64,000 bases of DNA. It comes from Luzula sylvatica. Taxonomy: Eukaryota > Streptophyta > Magnoliopsida > Poales > Juncaceae. The position numbers were made by a program, and so were the translations under genes. Numbering within the stretch: position 1 is the stretch's first letter; each line of letters starts with the position of its first letter. The stretch covers positions 19,558,667-19,622,666 of the forward strand of contig OX326956.1 of the NCBI GenBank assembly GCA_946800325.1, in the 5' to 3' direction. Shown piece by piece: positions 1-10,865 of this stretch. Under the pieces are notes generated by a model. The model worked only from the letters and a program-made list of their open reading frames with translations. It did not search any database and was not told the origin of the DNA.

Positions 1-2647
1 GTACGCATTTCTTTCGTATTTACGCCCAATTCTATCTTGCAACACATTCACCTGCGCCGTGTACGGCGATATTATCCCCACATTTATCCTCTCTCTATTC
101 CTCTCCGCAACTACAAAAAATTAATAAAATGTCAAATTACATAAATAACCCTATCAAATGTGAAATTTACGAAAAGGACCTTCCAAGAGGCGTTCGATGA
201 TGTGTTGAGCGGCGGCGACTTCGACCAGATTCTTGCAGCTTTGACCGAGTTGGTCAAAGGATTCAAAATCATTATCGATATTTATGAATGAGTAAGGACC
301 GAACATGGCTTTCGAGAGATAATTTTTCGTGTAATTATTCTTTATCACATTCGGACCGTCTCGAATATACGAATTATAAAATATATTATTCGGGAATTTA
401 TGAATTTGTGGGTGCATTCTGTATTGGATGTTTAATAAATGCTTTTTTCGCCCAATTAAACTCAGCCTCTCGAATAAACTCCTCCCAAATCCCGCCCTCT
501 CAGCAATCTGCGTTCAATAAAACGATTTTAATTAGGGGTATTTTTGATATTTTTAGGAATTTTTAGATTACCTTGCTTTTGACCATGGAAGCTAATTGAT
601 TCTCGTCACCGATTAAAAAAGCATGTCGAATTTCTTTTAATTGGAGAGGAATTAAAGACTCGCATTCTTTCAATTGTGCCGCTTCGTCGATCACGAGCAT
701 TTCGATCGCGTCCATTTTTCGTCCGTGGAGTTCTGACGCGCTCGAGACGGTACAGAAAATAAGTTTTGCCTCTTCGATGCAATAATTACGCAAGAATCTC
801 TCGTCGTATCTGAAAGGCAGCGCGTGAATTAGATTGTTTTTCGAAATATTCGTTAGGGTTTGAATCAGGAGGGATTTCTTCTTTTTCATCGTCATTTTGG
901 GGCAGAAATTCTCGTTAGTGTCAAAGCATTCGAACTCGTCGAAAATTTCTCTGACGTCCTCGTCAGAAAGAGACGAATTTTGTAGCAATTCTTCGAGTTC
1001 GTCAATCAAATTTTGCGCGCGAATCAAATCATGAAATCCTCTATCCATGAATAATTTACTCGGTAAATCGTTTCTTAACATGTTGATAAACCCTTTCAAA
1101 CCCCGCGAAATAAATTCCAATTCTCTCACCACAAAACCCTTCAAATTCTCGCCTTTTTGTATGTCCAAAAATGAAATATTATTATTATTCAATAAAAATT
1201 CCATCAATTCGACAACGCAACGTTTCATATCGTTTTGCGAGCCAAAAAACTCAGTTAATCTCTTCACTCTCTCGTCGAGATAAATCTTCGATAATCCATC
1301 AATAATTTTCAATCGATCTTTATTCCCAAATAAAATCACATTACCCAAATAACTCTTCTTCTCTCGATCCCCTTTTTTCTTCTCGTTGACCAAAGTCAAC
1401 AAGTGAGAAGCCACTTGCATTATGGCTGTGTTTGTAGGAGCACAAGTCAGAGTTCTACAAGAACTTTCTAGAAGCATGTTGAGAATTGCGCCAATTGTAC
1501 GGGTTTTACCCGTACCGGGCGGGCCCCATATGAGTTCGATGGAGGGTTTATGCCAACAATTACTCGCCGAAACGCAATTCATTGCCGCTTTGGCTTGAGA
1601 TTCGTTGAGATTGAATCGATTTATTTCATCGGTTATATTCATGAATAAATTCGCCGAACACATATCGCAAGTTTCGTTAGATTTTTCGTTTAATATGGTT
1701 TGGATAATTTGAGATTCGTATCTGAGACCGGTACGGAGAGCGTTCCAGGTACGGAGGTACGTGGTCATGTTGGTTAAAAATACCGTGTAGAAATTTCGGT
1801 ACTTTGAAACTTGGTCTATTAAGGGTTTAATTGATATAACCGTTTCGATTGTATCATCGTTATTTTCGATATCTATTGGATTGGTAATGGAACTTCCTTC
1901 CAATTCTTCGAGTTCTTCGAACATTATTGCAGTTTCGTCCTTTAATAGGTTAATCTTCTTAGAAGCCCTCACAATTAAGTGATTCGTTTTTTCAGCCTTG
2001 ACGACCCAAGCAATGTAACACGAATCCTTGTTTTGCATCACTTGAGATTGATTTTGAGGTTTGATTTCTTCAGAAATTAAGACTATATCTGCGGGTTTAG
2101 GAGTGTAAAATTCGCTTGCACGGCTTCCAAAGCTTCGTCTTTCCATTTCAATGGTCATTTGGTACAGAGCTTTGTTGTGTTTTTTGTCGTAGTTGCTCTC
2201 GTTTATGAATGGTATATTTGCAACTGGAGCTTGCGAAATGGATTCTATGCTTGCGTTTATGTCTGCGTGGACTTCTACTAGAAGGGATTGAAAGAACGAG
2301 TTTAGGTATTCTTCGGATGAATTGAAAGAGTTTGGGATTTTGGAGACCTGCAAATATCAAGAAAGAAAATCACAATCTTTAGAAAGAAAACAGTATCAGG
2401 CGTGAAAAAGGGGGAAAAACTGAAAGAAAGAAAGAAAGAGAAAAGAGAAGGAAATAAAAGTACATACCTTGCCTTTGTACAGATCTTTCTCCATGATCTC
2501 ATCGAGTGACCAAGAAAAGATCAACTCCATTAAAGAAAGCTTCTTTTCCCGATCATCTCCAAAATCTTCCCCATTGATAAGTATCTCTCTTTCCGGTTCT
2601 TCCTTCTCATCTTCCGGATCACGAAAATAACTCTCCGCACTGCTCAT
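1..2647 (-). CDS. SEN1/UPF1-like SF1 helicase, copy 1 (3' part outside window)
   Basis: Predicted ATP-dependent RNA/DNA helicase of the plant SEN1-like P-loop NTPase family. The exons I place are 2468-2647 (60 codons, ATG at 2645-2647), 572-2347, 180-507 and 1-110 (cut by the window edge). All introns have GT..AG ends and the phases agree; intron 2 is only 64 nt. Motifs seen: Walker A GPPGTGKT near residue 335, the [10 protein letters not shown] region (Ia), [11 protein letters not shown] (motif II), [10 protein letters not shown] (III) and QYRMHP (IV). Motifs V and VI lie beyond the edge. Exon 2 (592 codons) is very similar to that of copy 2 at 11458-13194, but exon 1 is unrelated in its first 40 residues. 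The upstream GTG at 2668 is in frame, but the ATG is the natural start. The substrate is not known. Family assignment is firm; the exact role is inference. Confidence 0.9.
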
Positions 2648-3266
2648 TCTCACTGCAAACGCTTTCACAGGATTCGAAATGAGAAGAGAGGAGGGATCTC
2701 AGATTTCAGTCGCCATTGGTGGATGATGGAGCGGAAGCACAGCAATGGCGAAGCAAATCAAGCGCCAACCTTTGCATGAGTTGATACTGCAGTTGATCTG
2801 GACGGATGATATTAGCCCTGATGATGATCTGGACGGCAGGGATTAGGTCCCGCAATTAGATTATACGAACGATGCATTGCATTGCATTGCCTCATGTACA
2901 GGGCGTGATTATGTTTTGTCTGTTATGAATAAAGTGGTACGGGATTATTTGGACGGCTGATATTGAGGGATGTAGGAATCAACGGTAGATTTATTGTATT
3001 GTATTTTTATGGTCCACATAAAAATACAATATAGTGAGGAAAAATGGGAGAATATAGTAGATTTATTTTATTCTATTTATTTATTTGTTTATGAAAAAAA
3101 TGTATAGTGCGACAAAACTTGTCACTCTCGACCTTACAAGATATACAAAATGGGTTTCCTTGATATATTAACTATGATGCACGGATACGATCATACAAGT
3201 ACGAGTATCGTATTCGATTCGATATGGATACAGTAATTTTTAAAACTCTAGAATACGATACCTTAT
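2648..3266. other. 5' flank of copy 1, no gene seen
   Basis: This presumably holds the promoter and 5' UTR of copy 1. It contains a small hairpin around 2994-3033 (an arm with GTATTTTTATGG and its inverse) and the short repeat GCATT near 2875-2890. It does not resemble the flanks of the other two helicase genes. I found no open frame worth reporting. Confidence 0.5.
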
Positions 3267-4155
3267 TATACTCATGTATAAAGTTGGAAGAAATGGAGCT
3301 CATACATGAGCCCACGTCATCAAAGATTTTTTTGTAAAAAAAATATTTTTAAATTTACATTTTGGTCCTTTTTAGTTTAAAATATTACATTTTGGTCCTT
3401 TTTATTTACATTTTGGTCCTTTTTAGTTTAAAAAATTACATTTTGGTGCTTTTTATTTCTATTTTGATCCTCTTTTATTTATATTTCGGTCCTTTTTTAT
3501 ATTTTTGAATTTACATTTTGATCCTTTTTATTTATATTTTGGTCATTTTTAATTTAAATTTATATTTTGGTCATTTTTATTAATATTTTGGTCCTTTTTG
3601 ATTTACTTTTCAATCCTTCTTTACATTTTAATTTATATTTCGGTCCTTTTTATTTATATGTTGGTCCTTTTTCGTTTTAATTTACATTTTGGTCCTTTTT
3701 ATTTATATTTTATACTTATGTATAAAGTTGGAAGAAATGGAGCTCATACATGAGGCCACGTCATCAAGAGTTTTTTTGTAAAAAAATATTTTTTAATTTA
3801 CATTTTGGTCCTTTTTAGTTTAAAAATTTACATTTTGGTCCTTTTTATTTACATTTTGGTCCTTTTTAGTTTAAAAATTTATATTTTGGTCCTTTTTATT
3901 TATACTTTGATCCTCTTTTATTTACATTTCGGTCCTTTTTTATATTTTTGAATTTACATTTTGATCCTTTTTATTTATATTTTGGTCCTTTTTAATTTAA
4001 GTTTATATTTTGGTCATTTTTATTAACATTTTGGTCCTTTCTTATTTACATTTCAGTCCTTTTTTACATTTTAATTTATATTTCGGTCCTTTTTATTTAT
4101 ATGTTGGTCCTTTTTAGTTTTAATTTACATTTTGGTCCTTTTTATTTACATTTCG
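3267..4155. repeat. Tandem repeat, two units of about 444 bp made of short monomers
   Basis: The block starting TATACTCATGTATAAAGTTG at 3267 recurs at 3711 as TATACTTATGTATAAAGTTG, with the same order of sequence after it. Each unit opens with about 80 bp of unique sequence (GGAGCTCATACATGAG). It then decays into many copies of a monomer near ACATTTTGGTCCTTTTTATT, about 20-35 bp apart. It is a repeat within a repeat, and I see no coding potential. Confidence 0.85.
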
Positions 4156-4465
4156 GTTTTTTTTTTACATTTTGATCATTTTTTCTTATTTTACATTTGG
4201 TCTTTGTTTCCTATTTTACATACATATTAAAATTTGTGAATATGTCCTGATTATATTAATCGAATTTAGAAGCACCTGAGCAAGTTCTATTTATACAAAT
4301 TATATTAGAAAATAATATTCGTGATAGACTAATTTCGTGAACCTCATACATCTATTGACATCATGATATTTGCAAATATGTTATGATTAGATTAATTTAG
4401 TTCAAACGCATGCGCGTTAATTCGCACACGCGTTAATTCTATTTAAATAATTATATAAACAACAT

Positions 4466-4495
4466 CCCGCGCAATTGCGCGGGGATAAAGCTAGT
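4466..4495 (+). mobile_element. Helitron-type 3' end
   Basis: The perfect palindrome CCCGCGCAATTGCGCGGG (4466-4483) is followed 7 bp later by CTAG and then T (4491-4495). A GC-rich hairpin about 10 bp before a CTRR end next to a T is the known 3' signature of plant Helitrons. The body would extend to the left and may include the tandem repeat at 3267-4155. I could not fix the 5' TC end. Confidence 0.6.
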
Positions 4496-4499
4496 ATAT

Positions 4500-6600
4500 A
4501 TTATTTTAATATAATTAAATATATATTTAAATAAATTTAATTAAATTATTAAGAAAAATCAAAATGTTGTATTATTTATTCAGATACTTTAAGAATAAAA
4601 AGAAATAGAAAAATATGTTATGTAAAATACTATGGAGTAGTATAAATATTAAGTATTTTAACAAAAAATAATGAACCAGTCATATTGGAACCGTATCCAA
4701 ACGTATTCAAACCGTATTCGGTCATATCAGAAACATATCGTGTCGTATCGGAGTTTCATCCATTCAGATTTTATATTAAAATAGTCTGATACGTCATGTG
4801 GCGTAACGATACGTATTGGTACCGTATCCGATATTTTAAAATATGTTAAAACATTATTAATATTTGAGCATATTAAAACATGATATATACAAAATCAATA
4901 TTTAGATATTTTTCTTTTTAGATTATTGTGCTCGATTTATTTTTTAAATTAACATAATGAAAATATAATTCATCTTATACTTAACGTAATATTTTGATGT
5001 ACGAATTATTTTCTTTCAAAAATATATTTTTTGTTTGCCAAATAAAATTTTATTGAATATTATTTAATAAGATTTACAGGTGCAACTTGGGTTAATATAT
5101 CAAGAAAAATTCACTTTTTATATTATCTCTCCCCTTTCAAAGGTCGAGAGTGTCATTTTTTGACATTTTCAAAATTTGTTGTCTATTATTGTAAACTAGC
5201 TTTTTTCCCGCGCAGATTTTGAGTTTATCATGATTTTTTTTGTAGTAATTTTTTTATCTTAATTTTTTGTCTTTTTGTATTTTGTTTAAATTTTTTTATT
5301 TTTAATATTACTGATGTTATTACCAACATTCATGCATTAAACAAAAATCAAAACATTCATAACTCGTTCTCGCTCTCGCCGTTTCCATCACTCTCTTTCT
5401 ATATCCATAATATCGCTCTCCTTCTTCGTCCGTCTCGACCTCTTCTGCCATTCTCTCCGCGTTTGAAATCGTCCCCACCATAGCTATTATTTGTCACGTT
5501 AGGTTTAACCGCCGAAAATGATGAAGAGAGTGAAATAAATTTGGGCGTGGAAAATTTTCAAAAAATCCCTAACTTTTTTGGATATTGTAAAAAATTCCTA
5601 TCTTTTTGGAAAACTCCAAAAAACCCTCTACTAAACTTTCATTTTCAAATATCCTCCTATGGGAATTAAAACTAATCATGAATGATATTAAAAAAATGAT
5701 CAAAATATACCCTTCTATTTTCATATGTAGCAATTAAGAAAATAATTTTGTTACTTTTATTAATTTTAAAAAATCATGAACTTTTTTTTATCATGTACTG
5801 TTTTCTAAAAAATAAAATTATTACATATTGTGTCTATATAATTTTAATATATTATTTATTATTTATGAAAAACTAACATCAGATAGGTCCACAATGAACC
5901 AATATTCATGTAATTAACATTAGTTGGTTTATATGGATCATGTTCAAATGAAGAACCGACTAATTTTGACATTTTAATCAAGATCAAACGATCCAGATTA
6001 ACATGACGACGTAGTCTTCTCTGAAAACAATGATTTTTATAGAATTATTATTTCGTATTTAATAATTCCTTGGAGAATTATACGGTTAATAATAATCAGT
6101 ACATATTAATAACTATTGATGTATATTTTTGTTAATCAAATAGTGACCTTTTAATAAATATTTATTTGGTCAAATTATTTTTAGTGGATCAAATAATGAT
6201 CATTTAATTAATATTTAGTGGGTCAAATTAGTGGATCAAATAATGGCTCACTGTGAGGCCTGCATTTTTTTTTAACTTTATAAATAAGATAAAATCAAGC
6301 GATCCATAGAAAGTAAGTAGAACAAAGCAAATCCAAAAGATAAAATTCAATCAATCAAAAATGATGATCAAGATCATATGGCCCAAAAAAATGATGAGCG
6401 TAGACCTTTGAAATCAAAGAGATTGGACTAAAATTCAACAAATAAAAAATGATGATCAATATTACATGGTAAAAAAAAATGACATGGAGCATGAAAATCA
6501 AAGATATTTCTCTAACTTTATATATAGTAATAATAATATCAAACAAATTTTGTCTCGGTATAAAAATTTTCCTTTATTTATTTTATGATTTTGTCTAACT
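4500..6600. other. AT-rich spacer with decayed repeats
   Basis: No gene seen. Around 4680-4850 there are several copies of a CGTATCGG/CCGTATCC motif, also present at 3180-3260 and 8260-8370. At 5195-5216 ACTAG followed by CCCGCGC resembles a degraded Helitron 3' end on the minus strand, but the hairpin partner is poor. At 6343-6510 a block of about 85 bp containing AAAAATGATGATCAA is present twice. Confidence 0.5.
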
Positions 6601-6695
6601 AATAGAAAAGAAAATAAAACTCATTGTTGGGGATGAAAGAGAATTGTGATGGAATAAGCCCAATATTTTTTTTTAACTATTTCTCATATTTTTTT

Positions 6696-6865
6696 GAGTA
6701 ATGATAGAAACCATGAAAGAATCCATGAATTTTTCCATGAATGGTGACGTGGCACCTCGTGATTGGTTGCAATAAAGTTGGGTAAAAATTGCAACCAATC
6801 ACAAGGTGCCACATCACCATTCATGGAAAAATTCATGGATTCTTTCATGGTTTATATCATTACTC
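6696..6865. mobile_element. Foldback MITE, Mutator-like by its 9-bp target repeat
   Basis: The two arms are near-perfect inverted copies starting GAGTAATGATA and running through CATGAAAGAATCCATG and GATTGGTTGCAA, with a loop of only about 16 bp. It is flanked by TATTTTTTT on both sides (6687-6695 and from 6866), a 9-bp direct repeat as left by Mutator-type elements. The T-run makes the repeat length slightly uncertain. It has no coding capacity. The corresponding site in the second duplication unit, near 8425-8440, is empty. Confidence 0.85.
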
Positions 6866-7865
6866 TATTTTTTTTCCTATTTAGATAATATAATATTTTA
6901 TTTATTTTTTCACTACTCAATTATTACTTTTGAAAATGACACACGCTTCTTCCTTCTCTCAATTTACTTACACCGCAATCAACTAAGCACGTCACTCTAA
7001 GAAAGCACACGTGAGAGTTAACAATACCAACAAAAACCACAATCATGATCCTCCTTCGACATCTCTCATAACGTGTTCGACGCTGTTGGGGTACTATCGC
7101 TAAATTGCGAGAAAATTATTGTGAGAACCCACAGTTATTTCCTTCTTCGAATCTAGAAAATGATAACGATACATGAATGTCAACCAAACAATTTATATTT
7201 GATGCAATACATACACAAAAAAATTATTTATAATTCACACAACATTGTTTTCTGATAAAAATTATTTATAATTCACACGTGAATCTCTCACATTCAAATA
7301 TTTTATTTTACATAGTTCGAAAAATCAATATTTCCTTTCCTTCTTTTCTACGAAAATTATAATTCATTTATTTTAAATCTTTCCTATTCATGTATAAATG
7401 AAACTATCAAGGTAACGCGATCATTCTCTTAATTAATCTGAAATAATGACACTCGTATGCTTATTTCGAAATTGAGTTTAATACAAAAAATTGTACAATT
7501 AATAAATAAAATGAAACAAACCGACAATATCAAAAGCTGAGAATACTACGCAATAATTAATGATATGATTTAATAAAAAAGGTAATATAAAATAAAAATA
7601 TTAGAAAGGCTGACATAAACATTAATTATTAAAAAATATGATAAAACGACTCCCCGTTGAGGATTACAAGAAAAATAGAAGTTTTGATATAATTATGGGG
7701 AATTTTTATATAAAAACCCTTAGCTTTTTTTTCAATATTTCAGAAAAAAAACCCTCTTATGAGATACTCTAAAAAAATCCATCAAAACAAAATTTTCTTT
7801 TCAATATATGGGATGTATAGAAAAGAAAAGAAAAAAACAACTCATTGTTGGTGGTGAATTAAATC

Positions 7866-8385
7866 TAAGTTAATCAATTCGCGAATAGTTCGCGAATAAT
7901 ACATAACTTATACGAATTTTAAAAAATATGCGAACTTCGCGTATACAATTCAGTGATTTGGAAATATTTGCGAATTTTATGGCCAAAAAATATTCAGCCA
8001 ATTTTTTGCCAAATTCAGCGATTTTTTGCCGAATTTTTCAAGTTGAGAATTTTTAATTGTTTCTATGTATTGCGATTTCTAATTTACATGAGTCTTATCA
8101 TGATATAAAATAGTCAATTTGCGAATAGTTTGCGAATAATACCCGAATTATAAGAATTTCGAAAAATACGCGAATTTCGCGGTATTATATTTTGCCGAAT
8201 TTTTTTAACCAAATTTTTAATAAAAAATGATATTATACACGAACCTATACGAATACAAATATTATCCATTCACGTTTTTTAGGTCCGAATTTTTTTCCGT
8301 ATTGAAAAACGCACTATCCGAATTATACACGAACGTATCCCGTATCGTATTATTGTCGTATCTCGAATGACTGATTATGAATTAG
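7866..8385. other. About 0.5 kb insertion with two imperfect repeats
   Basis: This segment interrupts the second 1.2-kb unit. It holds two related blocks, each with GCGAATAGTT.GCGAATAATAC followed by a GCGAA.TTCGCG palindrome and then GCCGAATTTTT. Its right end has several CGTATC motifs like those at 4680-4850. It is probably a decayed element. I see no TSD or reading frame. Confidence 0.5.
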
Positions 8386-9232
8386 ATAATTGTGATGGAA
8401 TAAGATTTTTTTTTTTTAAACTATCATCATCATTTTTCCTATTTAGGTAATATAATATTTTATTTTATTCTTTCACTACTCAATTGCTATTTTTAAAATT
8501 GACACACACTTGCTTGCTACAAGGTCGCATATCGGGCTATTTGACTGACAACTTCATCGCATGACTTCAGGTGATGGGTACTAAACCGTGAAAAAATTAT
8601 TGTGAAAATTGACAGTTCTTTCCTTATTCGAATCTAGAAAAATGATAACATACATGTAATATATATCGATAAACAAATCATTGTCATAAATGTCAACCAA
8701 ACGATTTATATTTGATGCAATATATTATATATATACAAAAAATATATTTTTTTACACATAATTCATACAATATTGTTTTCTGACAAATATTCTCGGTAAC
8801 ATTTATTAATGTCTGCTCGTGAATCTCTCACATACAAATAAAAAAAATTACATAGTTAGAAAAATCAATATTTCTTATCCTTCTTTTCTACAAAAATTAT
8901 AATTCATTTATTTTAAATCTTTCCTGATCATGTATAAAGGAAACTCGCAAGGTAGCACGATCATTCTCCTAATTAATCTGAAATAATAACACTTGTATGC
9001 TTATTTTGAAATTGAGTTTAATAAAAAAAAATGCAATTAATAAATAAAATGAAACAAACAAACCGACAATATAAAAAGCAGAGAATACTACACAATAATT
9101 AATTATACGATTTAATAAAAAAATTAATATGAAATAAAAATATTACAAAGACTGACATTAATTATTAAAAAATATGATAAAACGACTCCCCGTTGAGGAT
9201 TACAAGAAAAATAAAAGTTTTGATATAATTAT

Positions 9233-10552
9233 GGGCAATTTTTTTTATAAAAACCCTTAGTTTTTTTTTTTTTCAATATTTTAGAAAAAACCCCTCTTCT
9301 GAGATACTCCAAAAAAATCCATCAACACAAAAATTTCTTTCCAAATACCCTCATAAAAATGTTCAAGTTAATTTTGTATGATGTTAATTTTTTTATACCA
9401 AAATACTTCTCTATATTAGTAATATTAATTTTATTAAAATTATTTTTGCAATTTCGTATTATTTGAAATAAAATCTATAATAGTTTTGTAACATATATAA
9501 TTTATTACCAAAATAAAATTGAGATTATATGTAATATTCATATAATTTTAATATTTTATTTTTTATGTATTAAAAATTAACATTAAATAATAAAAATAAT
9601 TTAAAAATTTTAGCATATAGAAAATATCGTCTACAACAAGATGTTATTTTCTAAATTTTTTAAAATTATATAAAGTGAGGCTAACCTACTTAATTAAGTA
9701 CCAAATATTTGGTACTTAATGATTTTTAACCATTGTATTTGCATTGAGATTTGTGTATTTAATGATGCGCACAAAATTTCACGATCATCATGAAAAAACA
9801 CAAATCTCAATGCAAATACAATTGTTAAAAAACATTAAGTACCAAATCGTTGGTACTTAATTAATTAGGTTAGCCTCCCTCACATATATATATATATTAT
9901 TTTTGATATTGATTAATATAATAATTAATACTTAATTATTATGTCAATAATTATTAATAATTACACATTTGAACAATGTTTATTTTCATTTCTCTCTTTA
10001 AAATAATACTATTTTAATATTTGATTTTAATGTTCATTCATTGTTAATAAATTAGATACTGAAAGCAAACTAGCTGATGAAATTAAAACTGAGAAAATAT
10101 ATATTTTGACAAGAAATACTACTGTAGCAAATAATTTTTATAAACAATTAATGAAAATTAAAACTAAATGGTACAAAATATTATTTTATCATGATAATTT
10201 TAGAATTTTTTCATGTCGTTGTTTTTTTTATTATTTAGCGTTAGTTTTGTACGACAAAATATATAATAAATGAAATATTAAAAAAATTATATGATATATA
10301 GTTTTTAAAATTAGCATATCTTCAAAAATGTATAGATTTTTTTTAATTAAGAAAATAATGAAAAAGATTTAATAAAATTAAATATGAAAACAAAGGAGCA
10401 TTTTGGTTCACTAAAATTTTCACGAAATGTTAAGAAAATGAAATCCTGTTTGGAGGTTTTTTTTGGAGTATGAAAAAACTGAGGGTGTTTTTTTAAATTC
10501 AAATAAAGTCAGGGGTTTGTTTCAAAATTCATTTTTTTTACAAAATTCCTCT
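9233..10552. mobile_element. About 1.3 kb insertion in the upstream region of helicase copy 2
   Basis: The sequence AGTTTTGATATAATTAT up to 9232 and the sequence AATAATTAACCTTACAAATTAG from 10553 are joined in the homologous promoter of the long gene (40886-40922). The DNA between them is therefore extra here. Its ends are loosely inverted copies (GGGCAATTTTTTTTATAAAAACCC, against the reverse of GGGGTTTGTTTCAAAATTCATT), which suggests a DNA transposon. Its first 110 bp also occur at 7695-7806. It contains the foldback element at 9677-9877 and no usable gene. Confidence 0.6.
9677..9877. mobile_element. Foldback MITE, 201 bp
   Basis: The arms begin GAGGCTAACCTA and end TAGGTTAGCCTC. They stay inverted through GTACCAAAT..TTGGTACTTAAT and TTTGCATTGAGATTTGTGT, with a loop around 9755-9800. 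I found no clear target-site duplication. A short TA microsatellite follows at 9885-9898. Confidence 0.8.
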
Positions 10553-10865
10553 GTAATAATTAACCTTACAAATTAGTAATTATGACCATGATATCATGAT
10601 TCTGGACACGTCCCTTCAGCTTCCACTGCCGGTACACGTTCCAACACACAAACATTTCAATATCCATCTGTAATCCTAAATTCTATTATTATACATAATG
10701 AAATATATTTCCTTGTAAACGAAGTTCATATGCTCTTAAAATATTAGAATTATTTACATTTAATTTCAGAGTACACAGTAAAATATCAAAAACCCAAAAC
10801 CCTTCAATTCCTCAAAAACGAGAACTAGAAGGAGAAGCATAGAAGCAAAAACTCGAGTTGTTTCA
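10553..10865 (+). promoter_or_regulatory. Upstream region and 5' leader of helicase copy 2, shared with the long gene
   Basis: The block 10558-10675 (with ACACGTCCCTTCAGCTTCC, TGCCGGT.CACGTT and CCAACACACAAA) matches 40910-41023 upstream of the long helicase gene. The leader just before the ATG also matches (ACCCTTCAA, TAAAAACGAGAACTAGAA, GAAGCATAG, TTTCAATG). I infer that this is the promoter and leader, conserved since duplication. I do not see a strong TATA box. Confidence 0.65.

Larger units (their letters stand above)
6604..9356. repeat. Direct tandem duplication, unit about 1.2 kb
   Basis: The unit starting at 6604 (AGAAAAGAAAATAAAACTCATTG) is repeated from 7814 in the same order. Shared landmarks include CCTATTTAG..AATATAATATTTT (6874/8437), TCGAATCTAGAAAA (7147/8628), ATTTATATTTGATGCAATA (7190/8704) and CGACTCCCCGTTGAGGATTA (7649/9183). 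The first unit carries a 170-bp MITE that the second lacks. The second carries about 0.5 kb (7866-8385) that the first lacks. Neither unit shows a gene. Confidence 0.85.

Noticed and set aside
154..417. Separate small protein with QIHKFPNN
   Set aside because: It is exon 3 of helicase copy 1; splice sites and the match to copy 2 join it to the gene.
6806..7000. 64-codon frame starting in the 170-bp MITE
   Set aside because: It begins inside the foldback arm and has no support in the second duplication unit.
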